Source: Ignelater luminosus
Taxonomy: Eukaryota > Arthropoda > Insecta > Coleoptera > Elateridae
Assembly: GCA_011009095.1 (NCBI GenBank)
Contig: VTPC01008693.1
Coordinates: 62,001-126,000, forward strand
Reading direction: 5' to 3'
Length of the DNA stretch: 64,000 nucleotides
The notes beneath the pieces were generated by a model that was not told the DNA's origin, ran no database searches, and saw nothing but the letters and a program-made list of their open reading frames with translations. This document shows positions 12,453 through 23,640 of the stretch, one piece after another; position 1 is the stretch's first letter; every line of letters starts with the position of its first letter. Both the position numbers and the translations under genes were made by a program.

Positions 12453-13523
12453 AGTCCAGTCAATGAATGCCCAAAAGCGGGTTGTAGAGGACATGGAATG
12501 GGGGGAGAATTTTTTTCTTGAGGAATATGTTGAGGGTAGTTAGGAGACAAAGATACTAAAAGTCCCCGCCCCTAGCCCTGCCGCTTCAGGAGAGAGGGAG
12601 GTGGAAAGGTCCCTGTCTTCGGTTTCTTGCTTATAACTCGGAAACGGTACGTGGTACGGTAAAAAGTATTCTCTACAAAATAAAAGATAATTAAACTTCC
12701 TACAAGACTGTCTATATTCATTGACTTTCTATGTGTTATAGTTTTCGAGATATTCGACAGCGAAAATCAATAATTTTCGAAAAACTTTTTTTTTGCCTCA
12801 CATTTTTCGTCAAACTTGTCCTTCTAGCTCCTCAGCCTTATATTTAACAGAAAAGTCGCTAAACAGGAAGTTGTAGAGCATTCAGGCTCCTTTAGAAATA
12901 TGTAATAGTTACTAATTTATCTTTTACAGGTCAGAAGTTACAGTAATTTGAAGTTTTTGGATACATTTCGTGATTTCTCAAGGAAAGTCAGTGAATACCC
13001 AAAAGGGGGTTGTAGAAGAATTCTGCTCCTAAAAAATATGTTGCAGGTAGTAAGGAGGCAAAGATACTAAAAATTCCTGAACCTAACCCTGCCGCTTTAG
13101 AGGGAGTGGTGGTGGGAAGGTTCCTTTTGTCGGTTTTTTATTTATAACTCGAAAATTCCTTACAAAATACAAGATAATTAAATTTCCTACAAGAATGTTT
13201 ATATTCATTTTCTTTCTATGTGTTATAGTTGTCCTTCTAACTCCTCAGCCTTTATGTTTTCGAAAAAGTCGTTAGACAGGAAGTTGTAGAGCATTACATT
13301 TCCTTTAGAAATACCTATGTATATTTACTAATTTATCTTCTACGGGTCAGAAGTTACAGCAATTTGAAGTTTTCGAATAAATTTCGTGATTTCTCAAGAA
13401 AACTATACTTTCGTTATTATTGTTATTTAAGTATCTTTGTCTCCTAACTACCCCCAACACATTCCTCAAGAGAAAAATTCTCCCCCATTTCATGTCCTCT
13501 ATAACTCCTTTGTTGACTGGACT
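12453..13523. mobile_element. Non-autonomous element: about 100-bp terminal inverted repeats around tandem 528-bp units
   Basis: The left end (12453-12557, beginning AGTCCAGTCAA) returns as its reverse complement at 13430-13523 (ending TTGACTGGACT), roughly 90% alike over the inner 80 bp and differing by a short indel near the tip. Between them are two direct copies of one unit: the first at 12459-12986, the second starting at 12987 and shortened to about 420 bp by loss of an internal block around the TTTTCGAGATATTCGAC part. There is no coding capacity. The structure fits a MITE or other non-autonomous DNA transposon with satellite-like filling. The short flanks show no obvious target duplication. 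Confidence 0.8.
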
Positions 13524-14111
13524 AAAAGCAAATAAAGAGGATTTTATCATTGATATCGTTGTACTAAATAATCATAACCTAAATATACTACGATTCAAGG
13601 GAATTCAGAAATACGCAGAACTGAAGGAAAATATCATAAGGTTATGACAGCTGATAAAAGTCTCATATTGTCGATAATAATGTTAACCAAAGCAATTATA
13701 CGCTTAACAATCTTAAACTATGAGATCAATGAACAGACCTACATCTTACTTTACAAAAAGCTATAATTTTAAAAATTTACTGTATAACTTGGACGAGCAA
13801 TAATCGAGAAAGATGTCCTGGTCAAAAACCTGCATTTATTTCTTAAGACTAGCTACAAAGCTAAGAACTGCTAAAGAACAAAAATAATATAGCATTGAAG
13901 TTTAATTTCAATTAAATCTTAAATTGGTCATCATAGACAGTCATGGCAACAGCCATATCTAGTGCTTGTACAAAAGCACTTGCAATTGAGTAAGTTCATA
14001 TATACATGTCGTGCATCTGTCCTACCCACTGACGTTATAAAAAATGAATATTAGTGTTGCAGTCTGAGGTTTGTAAGCTTTACCTTCATTTTCGGCATTT
14101 AGTATGATATA
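13524..14111. other. Short AT-rich spacer
   Basis: No conserved frame or repeat was seen between the long-TIR element and the left TA of the next mariner. Confidence 0.45.
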
Positions 14112-15315
14112 CGAGGGTGGTTTGATAAGTCTTTAGAATAACATAGAAAGAAGTTTTTTTTGGTCAAAATCGATTCTCTTTTAGGTCTATACACTTTCAT
14201 TGAGCGATGCTCCAACTTCTTGATCCCCTTCTAAAAATACGATGTCTGAAAGTCTGCAAAATACGAGTTCACGCCGGCTATCACTTCATCATTGCTCGTG
14301 AATTTCTTTCCTACAAGCCATGTTTTCATATTTGGAAAAAGAAAATAGTCGTTCGAGGCCAGATCTGGAGAGTACGGGTCGCAGGGTCCAATACAAAGCC
14401 AAGTTCATAAATTTGGTCATCGCGAACATCAACGTGTGAGCCGGCCCGTTGTCATGATGAAAGAGGACTGTTTTCTTCTGCATTTGAGGTTGTTTGGACT
14501 GAGTTTCTTCCTTCAACCTGTCCAATAATGAAGAATAATACAATCCTGTTATTGTTCTTCCTTTCTGCAATTAGTCTATAAACAATATGCCATGTAAATC
14601 CCAAAAAATAGTTTTGCCATCACTTTTTCGGCCGATGACACCGTCTTCGCCTTCTTCGAAGCAGGTTCGCTTGTTAAAGTCCACTGTTTAGACTGCTGTT
14701 TGGTCTCTGGTGTGTAATAATGAACCCATGTTTCATCAACAGTTACAAATCGCCGCAAAAAGTCCATTGAATTACGTTAAAATCGATCCAACAGCTCGTT
14801 TGAGATGTCCCTGCTCACAAGTTTTTGGTCCAATGTTAACAAGAGCGACACCCATCGCACGGGCAGCTTCCTCATGTGCAAATCTTCATGTAATATTTTA
14901 AAAACGTGCCATCCCTCGTATTTTCATTCGATGATATCCTCAACGGTTGCTGTTTTTGGCCTCTCCGGATACTCTTCATTAAATACACTTGTACGGCCAC
15001 GTTTGAACTCTGCCACCCAGTATTCTACGGCGGCGAACAAAGTGGGAGACTTCCCGTAGACAGCGTCCAACTCGGCTTTTATTCCCGTTGAAGTTTGACC
15101 ATTCAAACGTAAGAATTTTATAACTGACTGGTTCCATTTTTTACAAATCACTGACATCGACTGACACAAACGACTGTCAAACAAAAACTACGCGTCCAAA
15201 ATGGCTGAGCTTTCCTAGCAGTGCCATCTGAAAGATAGACCATCGTAACTATAAAAGCATTTTGACCTGTGGCGCTATCTTCATGCTCAGGCTAAAGACT
15301 TATCAAATCACCTCG
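14112..15315 (-). mobile_element. Decayed mariner element (CGAGGGTGGT-ended group)
   Basis: A 1204-bp element flanked by TA (14110-14111, 15316-15317). The ends are CGAGGGTGGTTTGATAAGTC on the left and its inverted counterpart CGAGGTGATTTGATAAGTC on the right, both followed by TTTAG. The tips resemble those of the element at 41551-42842, so the two belong to one mariner group distinct from the mauritiana and irritans copies in this window. The subfamily name is left open; mellifera- or vertumnana-like groups are possible. Confidence 0.9.
14290..15160 (-). pseudogene. mariner transposase, multiple stops and frameshifts
   Basis: Minus-strand pieces in order: VIKFLRLNGQTSTGIKAEL and YWVAEFKRGRTSVFNEE (DNA-binding half, about 15100-14930), a stop after DIIE at 14924, MRKLPVRWVSLLTLDQK-like sequence, then FLRRFVTVDETWVHYYTPET (14767-14700) with the first catalytic aspartate, and LFHHDNGPAHT (14490-14460) with the second. 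The YSPDLAP/third-aspartate block is badly eroded. The initiator region is changed and the enzyme is dead. The order and spacing still match a normal mariner transposase of about 345 residues. Confidence 0.9.
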
Positions 15316-15317
15316 TA

Positions 15318-18159
15318 TATATGATATAACCAAAGAGTAAATCTCTCCTGAAGAGTGGAAGAAATCTAGCCAGTCAAGAGCTTTATCTCAATTGCTAAGA
15401 AGCACATTAACCAGTATTCCATTAAACTCTAAATTAATGTTTCGTATGAAAAATGGCAAGACAGTATTTTCTTTCTCATTTGTGTTAAAAGGAAGATGAT
15501 TGAAACTGTCTTAGAGTTCCAGCAGGACAAGAGGCTTTCTTTGTTGTCAAGTAGGGCCTGAATGTTTGAGTGTTTGGTTTCATAATTCACTGCTGTAGCC
15601 GAGCTTTCAATTGGAAAGCCCCCAATTTGATTCCAACAAACCATGAAATGTCTACAACACGTTCTTGTTGTGGATAACAATAAAAGATGAGAAACAATAG
15701 ATGTAGAATCAAAAGTTGGAAGCGCCTAATAATAATTTTATACAAAAATATGGAAATACTGAAAAACCACTGAGTTTCTTTTTTGGAACGTAATGAATTT
15801 TTAAATGAAAATTGTTTAAAAACAATTTTAAGAGGGTTGTTTATAATTATTGACTGCGACGATCAGTTCTAATAAAAGTTCAAATTCATTCAAAGACAGT
15901 ATCGTTTTATTGAGTTACATATTTGAAAAACAAACATAAAATAATTGAAATTAATTGTGCAAAGCATGTTAATGTAATATACACTTATTGTTAGTTTAGT
16001 TAACGGTATATTGCAAATATCCGATAATTTCTTCGAATGTCATTGGTTGTTAGTAATGGTATACTGAATGATTCATTACCTATTTCAGATTAGTATCACC
16101 AATTAACTGCCCGCGAATCGAATACCGTACACTGTTTTGTACCATCAATTACTCGGCTAAAAATGATCCAATATTGCTTATGACAGACCATGAAGGACCA
16201 TCGAAATTACTTGGTGCCGTTCCAGAAACGTTAACAAACCGTAGATGAACACTTGTCTCTCGTCTGTTTGCTTCAACATCATTTTCCTACACACGTTCTA
16301 ACGCAGTTTTTAATCAGATGCTACAGTAATTACAAAAATAATGTTCTATAATATTTCATTGGTGAAGTCTTACGTAGAAATAGGCTTTAAGGTTTTATAA
16401 ATTTGATATTTAATTATTTTAATGTACTTATTTAAAACATTCATAATTCATAAGAGTTATTTCTGGATAGTGTTAAATTTGTTAGATTATTCTTACTTGG
16501 CATCTCTATTGAAATACGACTATAATTTATTCCAGTTACTAATTCTATAGAGTGTTTGTGCTCAAGAACTTTATCTTGACATTGTTCTTAAAAATATAAA
16601 CAATTTGCACCATATTTTTCATGCCCCTAAAATATCATTATTAGAACATGCCAGGAATGTTATCTTCAGCAATTTGCGAGCTTGGCACGAGGTTACACAC
16701 CCAAGAATGCTTAAACAGATACCTTTGACATCTATTTAAAATTACTTAAGGAAGGAGCACCCTCGACAAACCCTCGTACTTGCCATAACCAAAACGGTAA
16801 TTGACATTTTGACCGAGCACTTTGGTCACGTGTGAGAAATATTCGAAGCGAAAATTTAACATATGGGAGTTTCAGGGCGTGTTAGCTTAAAGTTCATAAT
16901 AGTATTTATAGATTCTTGAACTTAGAAATAGGTTTTTTTGATAATTATCAGAAGCAAGCTAGGCTAGAGAAAGTTTATAAATTTAATTTAACAGTAATTA
17001 GTCATTCAATAGTTTCGAAATTCTTTTTTGAAAAATGTCTGCATTCCGCATATCGTGTAGCATAAAGGTGTAGAATGGTTTGTAATAAATTGAGTTAACC
17101 GAGATTCAAGCACGTTCAAATTCACCCCGTAACAAATGCGAGAATAGGTGATTGTAATTGGACGGTGGCGAAATGTTTTGTGTGCCTATTTGAAATTCTA
17201 GCATTTATTATAAGTAAGAGTAGTGGTAATTCAAATATAATAAATAAAACTAAAGTCAAAACCTGCAATTTAATTGTTTAAGGTAATTTATGGATTTTAC
17301 ACCTTATCTTGACGGGAAATTGATTCTGAAGGAAAAATCGCCGCTATAGTTACAGGTAAAAATTCTCCATCGGTGTCTGGTTTAAACAAAATCAAAACCG
17401 TTACGTGGACAGGTAGTTACAGTCTCGATTAAGAGTTTGATTTTTGCCTTGTAAAATATTTGATCGTAATAAAAAAACACTACAATACTTAACTTAAATA
17501 CTTCTATGCCATCATCAATTTCTAGTGGTTAGTGTTAACACACAAAGGAATAATAAAAAAACTCTTTAAATTATTTGGCATATTTTGGGTAAGTACCAGG
17601 GCCAGTGAGAAGACTGTCAAATACTAACGCCATTTAAGTATGTATCAATATGGGCGTAAAATATTCTGAATAATGGAAATCTTTACTTTTGCTTCACTTC
17701 TAAAGAACGTAATTAGGTAACATAAACTTATAAATTGCCTTCGTTTAGGGCAGTATTTCTTAATATTTTCGAAGCATTTTTTTTTTACCTTAACAGGAAT
17801 ATTGACATAGGCCCTGGGTACATGCAGATGAAATAATCTGCTTAAAATACTTTCCGATATGATCCCTGTGTCCGCTTTCAATACCGCATGCATGAAATAA
17901 ACAAATTTAGATTAAGACTCTTATAAAACTAGAGACTAAAATCTGTTTTCTTGATTTTGAACCTATCTCTTTGATACTGAGCTTTCCACTGATTGTTATT
18001 CAGCCTTTCGGCCCTTTAGAAACTCAAGCTACTCAGACATCTCGAGTTGTCCTAGCTCTTCAGTTGGCTTGACTTTACTGCAATATATTGAGAAAGCTTA
18101 ATATAAAATAAGAAGGATTAAATGAAGATCAAAAGATGATCAAAAATGAAACTCCGTTT
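15318..18159. other. AT-rich DNA without recognised genes
   Basis: No conserved protein motif, RNA gene or paired terminal repeat was noticed. Scattered frames of 60-90 codons carry nothing recognisable. Confidence 0.4.
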
Positions 18160-18530
18160 TGCTGCTTCATCTCTAGGCTCTCTCCATGCCTGCGCGTCGG
18201 CTTTGGTAACCGAAGCGCTTCTCTTCCTTTATCTCTCTTGGAATAGAAACGGATTTGGCCGCTTGCGGCGAGCACTAGTCATGGTTATTTTTGTTTCAAA
18301 ACAGTGTGGGCTGCGTTTTCCATTAACCATTTTAAGAAAGCTAAATACGAGCAAACACCTGTTGAACTGCGACACTCAAGGAACCAGCTTTGGTGACACA
18401 AGGTCGGGCTTCGCCCCCCATTAACTTTCTTAAAGCAACTAAATAGAGCACGGGTAGGACTGCGCTCTCCATTGACCTTTAAGGAGCTATAAACAGCTAC
18501 TGGTCTGGTTGCACCCCTTCATATTTACTT
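18160..18530. repeat. Degenerate repeat cluster with CCATTAACCTTTTAAGAAAGCTAAATA-like core
   Basis: A GC-richer island in AT-rich DNA. The core (roughly: GGGCTGCG, CTCCATTAAC, a TTAAGAAAGC tract, TAAATA) occurs near 18307, 18400 and 18455 with drift. Related cores occur at 35.2-35.6 kb and, inverted, near 55.97-56.09 kb. The 92-codon frame across the cluster has no motif and is probably a by-product of the composition. Which element it comes from is unknown. Confidence 0.55.
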
Positions 18531-18759
18531 TATTATACCTGCAATTTTGTATCCTGTTCGCTTTATTTATTTATTTAACTATTTTGCCATTATCTAGAGA
18601 GAAATATTAATCTTTCAACTACCTAAGTTGACCATTATTAACAAAATACTCAAACTGTAAGTGGACCTTACATTTTGTTTATTAGTTGTCATGGTTTCAA
18701 CAGGGCAATAATATTTATTACCTAGTTTAGGAAGAAAATAAATATTACCTAGATCACTA

Positions 18760-18876
18760 TAAGTGACTGATCTCAGTTTAAAATCGATTAGTCTCTACTT
18801 GAAGTTGATTAGTCCAGTTGAAGACTGATTGTTCTGAATTTGGAATTGATGGTCTCTGTATCAAGTTGAAAATGTA
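18760..18876. repeat. Left part of a ~20-bp minisatellite
   Basis: Imperfect units resembling GATTAGTCTCAATTTGAAACT run up to the TA at which mariner copy 2 inserted, and resume on its other side at 20151. The array is therefore split by the transposon. Confidence 0.75.
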
Positions 18877-20148
18877 CATAGGTGTATACCTATGAAATGA
18901 GACTTTTTTTTTCAATTTTAAACGTTTATTAACAAAAAATGGTTACAAATTTAATCTTCAAAATAATAGCCATCGCTAGCGACACATTTTACCCATCTCT
19001 CAGGCAATTTGTGAATGCCGCACCAAAAATTTGGCCGTCTTTGGCCGCAAACCAATCATCGAGCCATTTTTTGGCTTCTTCGTGAGAATTGAAGCGCTGC
19101 TCGGAAAGTGCGTGGCCCATCGATGCAAACAAATGATAATCGGAAGGCGCCAAGTCTGGTGAGTAAGCCGCATGCACCAGCGGTTCCCAATCGTACGTCT
19201 CCACCAATTCCCGGGTCGCTCTTGTTCGATGTGGTGGTGCATTGTCATCAAGAAAAATTACTTTGTGACGCCGATCGGCATATTCTGGGCGTTTTCGGTG
19301 TATAGCGCTGTTCAAATCGGCCAATTGTCGTTGGTAGCGTGCACCGTCAACTGTTTCACTTGGTTTTAATAGCTCGTACCAAATCATACCATGCTGATCC
19401 CAGAAAACGCACAGCATTGCCTTGCGGCCGAAGCGATTTGGTTTGGCCGTTGATTTTGGCTTGTGGCCGATCGTTTACGCTTGGGATTGGAGAAATACAC
19501 CCATTTTTCATCACCCGTAACGATTCGATGCAAAAAAGACTTCCTTTTGAACCGGGAGAGCAGCATTTCACAAGTGGTTTTTCGGTTCTCTTGCTGCCTT
19601 TCAGTCAGTTCATGCGGCACCCATCTTCCGACCTTTAAAATCATGCCCATGTCTTTCAAACGTTTGCAAATGGTTTTTTGGGTCACTCCCAACTGCTCTG
19701 CCATCATTTCTTGCGTTTGACCATCATCTTCATTCAACAATGCTTGCAATTCGGTGTCCTCAAACTTTTTCGGTGGCCGGCCACGTTCCTCGTTCTCCAC
19801 GCTAAAATCACCACTTCGGAATTTTTCAAACCACCTGAAGCACTGTGCTCTGCTTAGAGCATGTCCACCGTAAGCTTCTATAAGCATTTGATGAGCTTGA
19901 GAAGCGTTTTTCTTCAATTGATAACAGAAAATCAACGATGTCCGCAAATCGTAGTTTGAAGGCACGAAATTCGACATTTTTAAGAGCGAAAAAAATGCGT
20001 TGTTGTATGAAACATCACAAACAATGAATTGAATATTGTTGACAAATGACAGACGAAAAAAATAAGACATTTGGGACAGTTTAAAAATACTCCTAGCGAC
20101 ATCTGTGGACTAATAGCTGAAAGTCTCATTTCATAGGTATACACCTGG
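18877..20148 (-). mobile_element. mariner transposon, mauritiana (Mos1-like) type, copy 2
   Basis: A 1272-bp element flanked by TA (18875-18876, 20149-20150), with the same terminal repeats as copy 1. It lies in the opposite orientation about 12 kb away. Internal sequence is nearly identical to copy 1 apart from a few small deletions, which implies recent arrival of both. It sits inside the minisatellite at 18760-20290. Confidence 0.95.
18951..19977 (-). pseudogene. mariner transposase (mauritiana subfamily), 13-bp and 1-bp deletions
   Basis: The reading frame starts at the ATG ending at 19977 (MSNFVPSNYDLR). The DNA-binding half and the first catalytic block IVTGDEKWVYF are intact. A 13-bp deletion relative to copy 1 follows, just after the codons for NPKRKRS (about 19470). 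The frame is lost there, although the downstream frame from 19417 is open through FLDDNAPPH and YSPDLAPSDYHLF (DD34D spacing). A second lesion, a 1-bp loss at about 19028, turns the WRGIHKLPERW segment out of frame. The stop equivalent to that of copy 1 is at 18951-18953. Lesions differ from those of copy 1, so the two inactivations were independent. Confidence 0.95.
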
Positions 20149-20150
20149 TA

Positions 20151-20290
20151 TAGTCTAAACTTAATTAATTTCAATTTAAAGTGGATTAGTCTCAATTTGA
20201 AACTGATTATTCCCAATTTGAAACTGATTATTTCCAATTTGAGACTGATTGCTTCCATTTTAAAGTTGATTGCTCCCAATCTGAAGTTAA
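20151..20290. repeat. Right part of the ~20-bp minisatellite
   Basis: Seven or so units of the pattern ATTTCCAATTTGAAACTG in tandem. On the minus strand they translate into a repetitive IISFKLG-like peptide, which is a by-product of the near-21-bp phase and not evidence for a gene. Confidence 0.85.
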
Positions 20291-20949
20291 ACAGGTGTAG
20301 AACGTTTATAAATAGACTATAGCTCTAGTGCGCGGGTAAAAGGATATAAGTCAAAAAACAATTGACTTAAGTACATCGCCTAATAGAAAATTTCTTGTAG
20401 TTTCGTTTGGTTAAAGCAACGTAAGTCAATGTCAATAATGAAGGATTCTGTAGATGAGGTATTATGTTGACATTCGACGGGCAAAAGTAGGTAAGTTGAC
20501 ATAGGCCTTTGTGACCATCTGATCAAAAAGAATAATATTGTTTACATTTTTATTGAGACATTTAAGCATCTTTAACCAAAATATTACGTGTAATGTTTGT
20601 CACTGAACGGTGTATTTTTATTGTTATTTTCAAACTGTGTTATAGAGCTGGTAAACAGTGATAATGGGAGATCGCGACAAATACCATAGCCTTCTGTAAA
20701 TTCAGTGGTTCTGATGGCAAGCATGTTTCAAGCAGTTTGGGTTAAATAAAAGTTTTAAGTCAGATATGTTAAATTTAACTTTTGTAAAACAAATATCAGC
20801 TATCTAAATAAAAAAATAGTTTACAGAATGATTTTACGAATGTAGTCAATTTTGCTCTAAAAGTTAGTTTTTTTACTGATAAATGGTTTTTGTTTAAGAG
20901 CCAAAACCTTCGATATCAAATGATCATAATTATTTCGATAGTTATGACA

Positions 20950-23640
20950 CCCATGAACCATGAACCATCCCATACAAATATTTCTGAAAACGGAAGTGAA
21001 AGTGATAGTAACTTAACAATGAGAAAAACATTTTAAAAAAGTTTTTCCAGAGAGGTAACAAAGATAAAAAACATTTTAAGAAAGCTGAAAAATCAAAGAA
21101 CACCGGCAAGGGACATTTAAACCAAGGTAACGAAAACTTTTTGCAAGCGATAGTAAATCACGATATAGCAGACAAAAATCAAAACAAAGAAGAAAAGGAA
21201 AAGGAACAACCTGGGAAACGGTGGAAGAAAAAAATTGTGAAAGTAGAGAAGAGATCGGTATAGAACAAAAAATAGCATGTAGTAGAAAGAAAACTGTCTA
21301 AACTACATGCTAGAAAGCTACCAGAAGGAAGAAAAATAAAACGTCGATCGGGCCAAGAATATGATACTGCTAAAGGAAACGTACAAATAAAGCGTGCGTT
21401 GAGAAAATTGCCGAAATGTAGTAAATGAAAGAACTAAGACAAACAATTTTTTTCGAAATATTGGGCTTTAGGTAACTCTGAGAAAAGGGATAGTTATATA
21501 AGAAAATTGAGAACAAAGAGAAATTCACACTCAACGCATAAGAAATAAAGACAATCCAAGAGAACAAAATGTTACTTACGATACCAATATAATTTCGAAA
21601 TTGACGGTGTACAGTATGCAAAAGGGTGCTTCCAAGCAACAATCGTACAAATTTATTACAAACACATTAGCCAAAAAAAGTTGTAGCATCAGGGATTGTT
21701 AAGCCGTATGAACTTGGTAAGCATGAACTTCCAAACAAAATACCGGCCAAAAAGATAATAGAAGTGCAAAACCATATCAATTCTGTTCTCAAATATGAAA
21801 GCCATTACACAAGACATGTTAATGATAAACAGTATTTACCTTCAGATTTGAATCTTTTAGAAATGTATCAGCTACACTGCGAAACAACTCCTAATCCCGT
21901 TGGAAGAAGAATATATAATTTCGAATTTCATAAACTAAAATTAGCCTTTAAAATTCCGAAAACAAATACATGTCACAAATGTGATGTTTTAAAAATGCAA
22001 CTCAAAATCTGTAATGATCCAGCTGAAAAAGAAAACAAGGTTAGAACGACAAATAAATCATATCATTAGGAAGCTGAAAATGTTTTCAAATGCAAGGATA
22101 AGGATCTTGCCAAAATGATCACTCTATTAATGGTTACTCTTTTGATGTACTATCAGCAAAAAAACCCGAGGCACACTTGTCTTGTGATGCGTCGGTTTTA
22201 ACAAAATTTTTCTCTTTTGCATCAGGCTTTAAGGTGAATTGTCAGTCCAATGAATAAGGTACTTATCTTACTCCCTTGTAGTAGTTCGTAAATACCAGCA
22301 ACAAAAGGAAACATTTTGAGAATAAAGCATATACCTAGCTTGAAAAATGGTTTTTGTTAGATTGTAAATATTTTGGCAGTAAATGACATCATTAACTAAA
22401 TAGCGTAATTATACAAAATATTTTAGAATTATATAATCATAAACCATTTCGAAGTTTTTTTTATGTTAAAGAAAAGTTGTTCTATAACAGCAAATATCCT
22501 ACATTATAATAAACAAAATATCAGAATAACAATTACTAATTAGTATCTTGTAGCAAAAGTAGGGGTAGTTTTCACTAATATTACATTTAAAAAACTGAAT
22601 ATTCTAGAAAAAGGGAGTTCATTTATTTGGGAATTACAAGATTCTTTTTGAATACTGAAAATTGCAACACCACTTTCTCTTTTCTAAGAATTAACTCCAT
22701 TGAAGTTATTTATGGCTTTACTGTTAAACCGAAACTCATTCTTTGTTCAGGTAAATGCAGAACATAATACTTTTTTAAACTGAAAGACAAATTTACAAAG
22801 GGTAATTTTAAAACCTGTGTGGTGTTCCAGTTTTTTATGCCCCGATAGTACAACAGTGTCTACCAACCCATTTTTGGAAACAACGGTATTCTTTTATAAA
22901 TGCAAATACTGGACTTAATTTTACGATACACGATGGAGCTTTTGGTTCAGCATCCTACTATTTGTGGCACTAATCGATTGCAATGCGAAGTGCAAATGGG
23001 ATTGCAGCATGGCTTTTTAAAGAAATAGTGAGTTTGCCACTAGTAGTTAAAAAAATTATTTTTTATTCTGTTACATGCATTATTGGTCAGAATAAAAACA
23101 TCCATGTCGCAGCGATGTTTCCTGCAGTCATGAAACTGTTTGGGCATTCACATATGGAATGTGATGATGATCATTCCCTATTTGTAAAGCAGAAAAAAAG
23201 ACAGGTATGAAAATATTCCATACCCATGACTGGACTGCGTTAATTTGTTTTATTAACAAAAACATACCATTTAGTTAGATTAAGATGATTTTTATGACTT
23301 TGCCAACTTACTAAAAACAGAGTTTGTTAAAAGACCGAAAATTGTGGAGGAGAAGGGTTTAAGTTTCAAGAATGCTTAAATATACAAAGCAGATTAGAAT
23401 AGTTTAGACAAAACAGAAGAATTTAAAGAAATTGATGTTAACAGACGTGGTTGTTCGAGGGAATTACAACTTAAAGCACAATATAGCAATGGACCTTCAT
23501 TCATTTCCGCCGAGAAAAAAGTGCACTTGCCAGAACTTCCTTTTATTAGTTCCTGAAGTGTATAAAAACTTTTACACAAACCTTACGACATTATCCAATC
23601 GCTGATTTGGCAGTTTTTGTTTCAGACATCGAAGCTTGGT
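20950..23640 (+). pseudogene. Relic A of an insect transposase-like family (conserved C..C and HSHMECD motifs)
   Basis: Read across many frames, this gives the order of parts seen in a widespread family of insect transposon-like proteins. There is a basic N-terminal part (about 20950-21300), a WALG segment followed by SHS/TH near 21460-21540, and a GVQYAKGCF block at 21610. Then come HINSVLKYESHYTRHVN, LNLLEMYQLHCE and TCHKCDV within one open frame (21764-22069). At 22950-23210 come CPGQNKN-like text (IIGQNKNIHVAAMF) and FGHSHMECDDDHSL. I believe Pfam treats part of this as the DUF7869 domain, but that is from memory. Stops and AT-rich filling (22200-22740) show it is dead. No terminal repeats were found. 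Confidence 0.7.

Noticed and set aside
18146-18424. 92-codon frame in a GC-richer island
   Set aside because: It spans the degenerate repeat cluster and shifts identity with each repeat core.
19980-20279. Repetitive peptide frame (IISFKLG-like repeats)
   Set aside because: It is the minisatellite read in a frame that happens to be open, joined to mariner terminal sequence.
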